64,000 nt of DNA, from the NCBI GenBank assembly GCA_004026145.2, contig CP034975.1, forward strand, positions 20,242,191 through 20,306,190, given 5' to 3'. Position numbers and translations under genes: made by a program. This document shows, piece after piece, positions 62,733-64,000 of this stretch; position 1 is the stretch's first letter; each line of letters opens with the position of its first letter. The DNA comes from Takifugu bimaculatus (taxonomy: Eukaryota > Chordata > Actinopteri > Tetraodontiformes > Tetraodontidae). The notes under the pieces were generated by a model, which did no database searches, was not told where the DNA came from, and worked only from the letters and a program-made list of their open reading frames with translations.

Positions 62733-64000
62733 TAGGGGGGTGAGGAGGACACAGTGACTCAACATTCTACATTTTAAGTTGTGTGTCCCAGCCTTCCGTC
62801 CGGCTTTCTAATTTGATCCCTCCCCCAGCATTGTGGATCCTGAATTGTTGTGTCTGAGGGTTTGGTGTGTGTCTCCTGTGTCCTGCAACAGTATCCCACA
62901 GTGAATCTTTGTCCTGTCTGCAGCTCTGTGGCCACCCTGGACCCCCTGATACGATTACTTTAATTTAGCATTGTACGTATGTGTAGAAGGCTTGCTGAAA
63001 AACCTGGCTGTTGCCATGACGATGCAACCGGAAAGTGAGATTCTCCAAAGGAGCCTTTGCTCATGAGAAAGACAAATGTGAATGCATATCTCTTCCCCAA
63101 TTTGCAAACGCAGGTCAGCAATGTTAGCAATGCATTTCATCACTGACATATTGCAGCTGGAACACTGAAGTTCTGATTAGGTGTTTGTCCTGGAGTCCTG
63201 GACTGTCTCATTTATTTTGACAGTGCCCCCTCCTTTCCCACTTGGCCCGCTGTGCTTTCTGCATAGCTGCAATGTCAACCACCCAACCTGTTAGCACGCT
63301 AGCTAGATGGCAAAATGTATTACACTGACGAATCTGTTAGATCAGGGTTAGGTTTGTGTCTGGGCTTGTGAGACAAGTCAGTTCTGAACCTGACAACTGA
63401 TCCAAACAATACCATGAATTGTAATTATTTTCCCCAGTATCCTTTCTCAAAACTCAATTTTTTTAGTTAGTTTTTTTAAAATTGTATATCGTAACTACCA
63501 AAAAAATTGCTGTACTCTTCAGACTTGATAATTGTCTACATTTTATACTTGCAAGAAATTTATCCCCCCCTTGTGGTCGGCCAGGGAAGTGCCTGACAGG
63601 CTTTTCATTTCCAGCTGACTGCAGTTGAAATAACCTCAGTAAAAAAAGTGTCTTTAAAACAGTTTAATGAACACAAACACACATTTCACATACTTCAGAC
63701 TAATCACAAAGTAGAAAATTAAGAATTACCACAAGCAGGAAAACAGAACCAACAAAACGTGAGGGCTGTCATGCTGCCTGGTTGACCTTCCACCTAGACG
63801 TCACAACGCAGCCCTCATATCAACTGGCGAATGACACCGTTTGACCTTTGACATCACATATCCTAGGAAACCGAGTGCGAACCAGGTGTTGCTGTAACTG
63901 CTCAATGTGGGTTTGTGTGGGTGGTAGGGTTCATAGAGGTCAGCGGAACTTTGTAATAGAACTCAAATCTGTGACAGATAAATCAGAATGAAGCTATAAT

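Larger units (their letters stand above)
61939..64000. other. vstm4 upstream region and spacer to the right edge
   Basis: Contains the presumed vstm4 promoter just above 61938, TG repeats at 62318-62334 and 62552-62587, (GGAA)n at 62692-62712 and a G15 run at 62718-62732. No coding exon recognised. Confidence 0.4.

Overview
The window is a piece of a ray-finned fish (teleost) nuclear chromosome. Evidence: GT-AG split genes with short introns (about 80 bp to a few kb), many CA/TG microsatellites, and five vertebrate genes in the same order and orientation as I recall for human 10q11: FRMPD2 (-), MAPK8 (+), ARHGAP22 (-), LRRC18 (-), VSTM4 (-). Exon boundaries were placed by hand from reading-frame continuity, splice consensus and recalled family sequences. 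No alignment tool or transcript was available.

Layout. 1-8823 (-): 5' half of frmpd2 (KIND, FERM, start of PDZ1). The gene runs off the left edge and has a transposon-like insert at about 16-829. 8824-8981: CpG-rich divergent promoter between frmpd2 exon 1 and the probable untranslated first exon of mapk8. 12413-20867 (+): complete mapk8 (JNK1), with both alternative kinase exons and both C-termini, followed by a probable 3.5 kb 3'UTR. 24.4-27.0 kb: short gap between the convergent mapk8 and arhgap22. 27114-42782 (-): arhgap22, with every exon recognisable but five single-base reading-frame breaks, all within 27.1-30.7 kb, plus a candidate internal first exon. 43-47 kb: repeat-rich spacer. 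47888-49115 (-): lrrc18. 49-54.8 kb: spacer with no gene seen. 54769-61938 (-): complete vstm4. 62-64 kb: upstream spacer.

The genes are not an operon; they share ancestral synteny and, for frmpd2/mapk8, probably a promoter. MAPK8 is the stress-activated kinase, ARHGAP22 a Rac-directed GAP, FRMPD2 a polarity/junction scaffold, VSTM4 a single-pass Ig membrane protein (precursor of peptide Lv) and LRRC18 a small leucine-rich-repeat protein.

Main points for a second look: (1) the five insertion-type frame breaks confined to the 3' half of arhgap22; (2) the frmpd2/mapk8 shared promoter; (3) a U12-type donor pair and U12 branch site enforcing mutually exclusive mapk8 exons, with a 23-C tract beside one of them; (4) lrrc18 without its mammalian host gene WDFY4; (5) tandem ITIM/ITSM-like motifs in the vstm4 tail; (6) an alternative arhgap22 start that omits the PH domain. 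I found no clearly undescribed system; the novelty lies in these details.
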